Positions 5,784-7,140 of a DNA stretch of 7,140 bases are shown here, piece by piece. How positions within the stretch are numbered: position 1 is the first letter of the stretch; each line of letters starts with the position of its first letter. Below the pieces are notes generated by a model. That model was not told where the DNA came from and did not search any database. It saw only the letters and a program-made list of their open reading frames with translations. Source of the DNA: Clostridiales bacterium (GTDB lineage Bacteria; Bacillota; Clostridia; Christensenellales; Aristaeellaceae). The stretch is from contig JALFHA010000043.1 of assembly GCA_022776785.1 (NCBI GenBank), positions 1 through 7,140 of the forward strand. The letters run 5' to 3'. The position numbers were made by a program, and so were the translations under genes.

Positions 5784-5812
5784 GGCCGGCTGCATCACCG
5801 TGCTGCTTTTGC
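5764..5812 (+). terminator. Nested inverted repeats at the 3' end of the helix-turn-helix gene, weak terminator candidate
   Basis: GCCGGC (5774-5779 and 5785-5790) forms a tight hairpin that places the stop codon in its loop and can be lengthened by GCA/TGC with one bulge. Outer arms GCAAAAGCA (5764-5772) and TGCTTTTGC (5804-5812) pair perfectly around it. A TTTT run is inside the outer arm rather than directly after the inner stem, so termination would be inefficient; read-through to the small membrane gene downstream is possible. Confidence 0.4.
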
Positions 5813-6146
5813 GAGAGATTTGCATAACAAAGAATAATCCTGTTCTGCGTCTAAATCATTGCTTTGCAAGACTCCCTGTCAGGTAACGCTTCGCTCTCTG
5901 ACTACCTTCGCGGAATTGCTCCGCAATAGGGTACGTTGGGCTGCCGACCCGGGAAACCCGCATAGTCGCGCCAAAGACGCTCCTTGCGGTTTCCAGCCTT
6001 CGCCTGCCTGATTCCGCCACAGGCGGCGGCAGGTTACGGCTCCAAATCCGCTTGAGGGATTTCATTCCTCAAACTCCCTTCTTCGCTTCGCACTTATGCA
6101 AGCAACTTTTTGGAATGAGAATAGTATAAAACGGAGGAAAACGGTC
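5784..6146. other. Gene-free stretch between helix-turn-helix gene and small membrane protein
   Basis: This 363-bp interval has no convincing gene. It holds a hairpin-rich element (5820-6101), described separately, then a short AT-rich stretch and the ribosome binding site of the next gene. A TATAAA (6125-6130) is too close to that ribosome binding site to be its -10, so the promoter of the small gene is not identified. Confidence 0.6.
5820..6101. repeat. Hairpin-rich non-coding element bounded by TTGCATAA inverted repeat (possible MITE-like repeat or structured RNA)
   Basis: The ends are TTGCATAA (5820-5827) and TTATGCAA (6094-6101). Inside are: GTCAG with CTGAC (within 5878-5902); GCGGA with TCCGC around 5910-5924, overlapping an alternative ATTGC/GCAAT; a long stem GGAAACCCGCA (5952-5962) with TGCGGTTTCC (5985-5994) carrying one bulge, closed further by GGCT/AGCC (5939-5942, 5995-5998); CCTGCC/GGCAGG (6003-6008, 6028-6033) enclosing CCGCC-ACA-GGCGG (6014-6026); and TTGAGG/CCTCAA (6052-6057, 6067-6072). 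Direct repeats CGCTTCGC (5887, 6084) and ACTCCCT (5871, 6073) lie near both ends. A 69-codon arginine-rich minus-strand frame (5856-6065) spans it and resembles a by-product of structured DNA. Which strand is functional is not clear, and no known RNA family was recognised. Confidence 0.5.
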
Positions 6147-6272
6147 ATGAATGTGCTTGAGGTGTTGCTGATGGTGGGCTTTGGGGTGCCGATTGTCGTG
6201 CTGAGCTGCGCGTTTGTGCTCTGCGCGGGCTATTTGCAGATGAAGGAGAACCGCTGTCACGAGGGAAAGTGA
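6147..6272 (+). CDS. Small single-span membrane protein (41 residues)
   Basis: The reading frame begins MNVLEVLLMVGFG and ends MKENRCHEGK. Residues about 4-30 are a continuous hydrophobic span containing G, P and two C; the charged residues K33, E34, R36, H38, E39 and K41 follow it, so the C-terminus should face the cytoplasm. GGAGG (6133-6137) lies 9 nt before the ATG, and a strong intrinsic terminator begins 9 nt after the stop, so the frame has the full dress of a real gene. The family is not recognised. Function could be a small membrane regulator, a toxin-like peptide or an unknown conserved short protein; nothing in the sequence decides. It follows the hairpin-rich element and may be transcribed from the upstream helix-turn-helix promoter or one inside the element. 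Confidence 0.65.
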   Translation: MNVLEVLLMVGFGVPIVVLSCAFVLCAGYLQMKENRCHEGK

Positions 6273-6280
6273 AAAGCATT

Positions 6281-6322
6281 TGCCCGCGGCGCGTTGGGGT
6301 GCGCTGCGGGCAGCTTTGTTTT
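6281..6322 (+). terminator. Strong intrinsic terminator after the small membrane protein gene (likely bidirectional)
   Basis: TGCCCGC-G-GCGC (6281-6292) pairs with GCGC-T-GCGGGCA (6301-6312), a 12-bp stem with one G-U pair and an 8-nt loop, followed by GCTTTGTTTTCT. On the other strand the stem is followed by AATGCTTTTC, so it may also end transcription of the convergent glycoside hydrolase gene. Confidence 0.85.
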
Positions 6323-6364
6323 CTATGCTGGTTTTGAGCACGGAGGCAGCAGGGGGGCGCCTGC

Positions 6365-7140
6365 TTACGGCGTGATGCGGTCAAACGCGCCGCGGATGAC
6401 CGAGAGCGCCGGGGTGTCGCGCAGGTCGTAACCGGATTTCTGCGCATCGCGCGGGGCGGCGCTCCAATCCCAGAAGGCGAAGCCGCCGACCCAGCGCCTT
6501 TGCAGTGCGCAGGCGAACATGGTCTGATACCAGTCCGCCTGCTCCTGCAGGTCGTATTCGCCGCGGAGCGTCCAGTCGTTCGGGCGCATGGCGGAGCCGC
6601 GCGCGGCCATGCAGCCCAGCTCGGCAAAGAAGAAAGGCTTGCCGTATCGCTGCACGACGCGCTCAATGCGGTCAAGCTGCGCCGCCCAGCCGTCAATGGG
6701 ATAGTAGCCGCTGGAGGCGATGACATCCACGCAGTCCCACCAGCGCACCTGATCCTCCTGATACTTGTCGCAGTTGTAGGCGATGGGGCCGGAGTAGACC
6801 GTGCGCAGGCGGGCGATGAGCGCGCGCCACTCGGCCTCCCGCCGCTCGGCCATCACCATCTCGCAGCCGGGGATGAACAGCTCGCAGCCCTCGCGCTCGG
6901 CGATGCGGGCGTAGTGGAGCTGAAACTCCGTATATGAAGCAAACCAGTTGCTCCACTTCGGCTCGCAGGGCACGTCGTTGTCAAAGAAATTGATGAACGC
7001 GCGCCAGGTGCCGTCAAGGCAGTTGACCGTCGGCTTGAGAAAGACGCGCACGCCCTGCGCGTGCAGGCGGCGGATGACAGAAATGAGCTCATCATCGCCC
7101 ATGGTGTGCGCCGAGGTGAAGTCGATGTGCTCGCTCTGAG
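6365..7140 (-). CDS. GH113-like glycoside hydrolase (beta-mannanase type), partial, N-terminus beyond right edge
   Basis: The C-terminal 258 residues of a TIM-barrel glycosidase. The frame is open to the window edge; upstream of the internal ATG at 7102 it still reads QSEHIDFTSAHTMGDDEL, continuous with the family pattern, so that ATG is not the start. Counting from that Met, KPTVN at 23-27 is a barrel strand, Glu81 in PGCEM is the expected acid/base, and Glu161 in FFAELG the expected nucleophile. Their 80-residue gap fits clan GH-A with the two glutamates on strands 4 and 7. Aromatic residues (WSNWF, WWDC, YYPIDGW, FWDWS) would line a sugar cleft. The protein probably cleaves beta-mannan or related oligosaccharides; whether it is secreted is unknown as the N-terminus is missing. 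It runs convergent to the small membrane gene, with a shared terminator between them. Confidence 0.85.
   Translation of the reverse strand, partial: QSEHIDFTSAHTMGDDELISVIRRLHAQGVRVFLKPTVNCLDGTWRAFINFFDNDVPCEPKWSNWFASYTEFQLHYARIAEREGCELFIPGCEMVMAERREAEWRALIARLRTVYSGPIAYNCDKYQEDQVRWWDCVDVIASSGYYPIDGWAAQLDRIERVVQRYGKPFFFAELGCMAARGSAMRPNDWTLRGEYDLQEQADWYQTMFACALQRRWVGGFAFWDWSAAPRDAQKSGYDLRDTPALSVIRGAFDRITP

Noticed and set aside
5856..6065. 69-codon minus-strand reading frame with a GGGAG-like box before its ATG
   Set aside because: It is arginine-rich, low in domain signal, and wholly overlaps the inverted-repeat element, so it looks like a by-product of the repeat. Conservation of the protein rather than of the stems would reverse this view.
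6125..6130. TATAAA as a -10 for the small membrane protein
   Set aside because: The start site would fall inside the ribosome binding site, and no acceptable -35 lies 16-18 bp upstream.

Overview
The window looks like chromosomal DNA of a GC-rich, anaerobic, Gram-positive-type bacterium, probably a gut Clostridia lineage. The reasons are strong GGAGG-type ribosome binding sites throughout, GC-rich coding DNA with sharply AT-rich promoter regions, a pyrophosphate-type phosphofructokinase, a LivJ/LivH branched-chain amino acid importer and polysaccharide-acting enzymes. No rRNA, tRNA, CRISPR array, transposase or integrase was seen. The taxonomic placement is inference.

Region 1 (1-2263, minus strand): the start of a branched-chain amino acid ABC transporter operon. 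livJ (substrate-binding protein) comes first, then an intergenic hairpin, then livH (permease, cut by the left edge). livJ has a well-formed promoter (TTGATT, 17 bp, TATAAT). Its promoter and leader carry an inverted repeat over the -35, a GC hairpin and a 15-bp palindrome just before the ribosome binding site.

Region 2 (2213-4488, minus strand): an alpha/beta-hydrolase (carbohydrate-esterase-like) followed by a 6-phosphofructokinase with the residues typical of the PPi-dependent type. A promoter lies before the hydrolase and a good intrinsic terminator follows the kinase, so the two may form one transcription unit.

Region 3 (4501-6322): an accessory-looking regulatory island. A CI/LexA-like repressor (XRE helix-turn-helix plus self-cleaving S24 domain, minus strand) is divergent from a small coiled-coil plus excisionase-type helix-turn-helix protein (plus strand). 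The spacer holds two convincing face-to-face promoters and a cluster of GTCRCC half-sites at both, the layout of a lysogeny-type switch, yet no phage genes are visible. Downstream on the plus strand are about 280 bp of hairpin-rich non-coding DNA (possible repeat element or structured RNA), then a 41-residue single-span membrane protein with a clear ribosome binding site, then a strong intrinsic terminator.

Region 4 (6365-7140, minus strand): the C-terminal part of a GH113-like (beta-mannanase-type) glycoside hydrolase whose N-terminus lies beyond the right edge.

The most interesting part is region 3: a complete self-cleavable repressor switch linked, possibly, to a tiny membrane protein, with an unexplained structured element between them.
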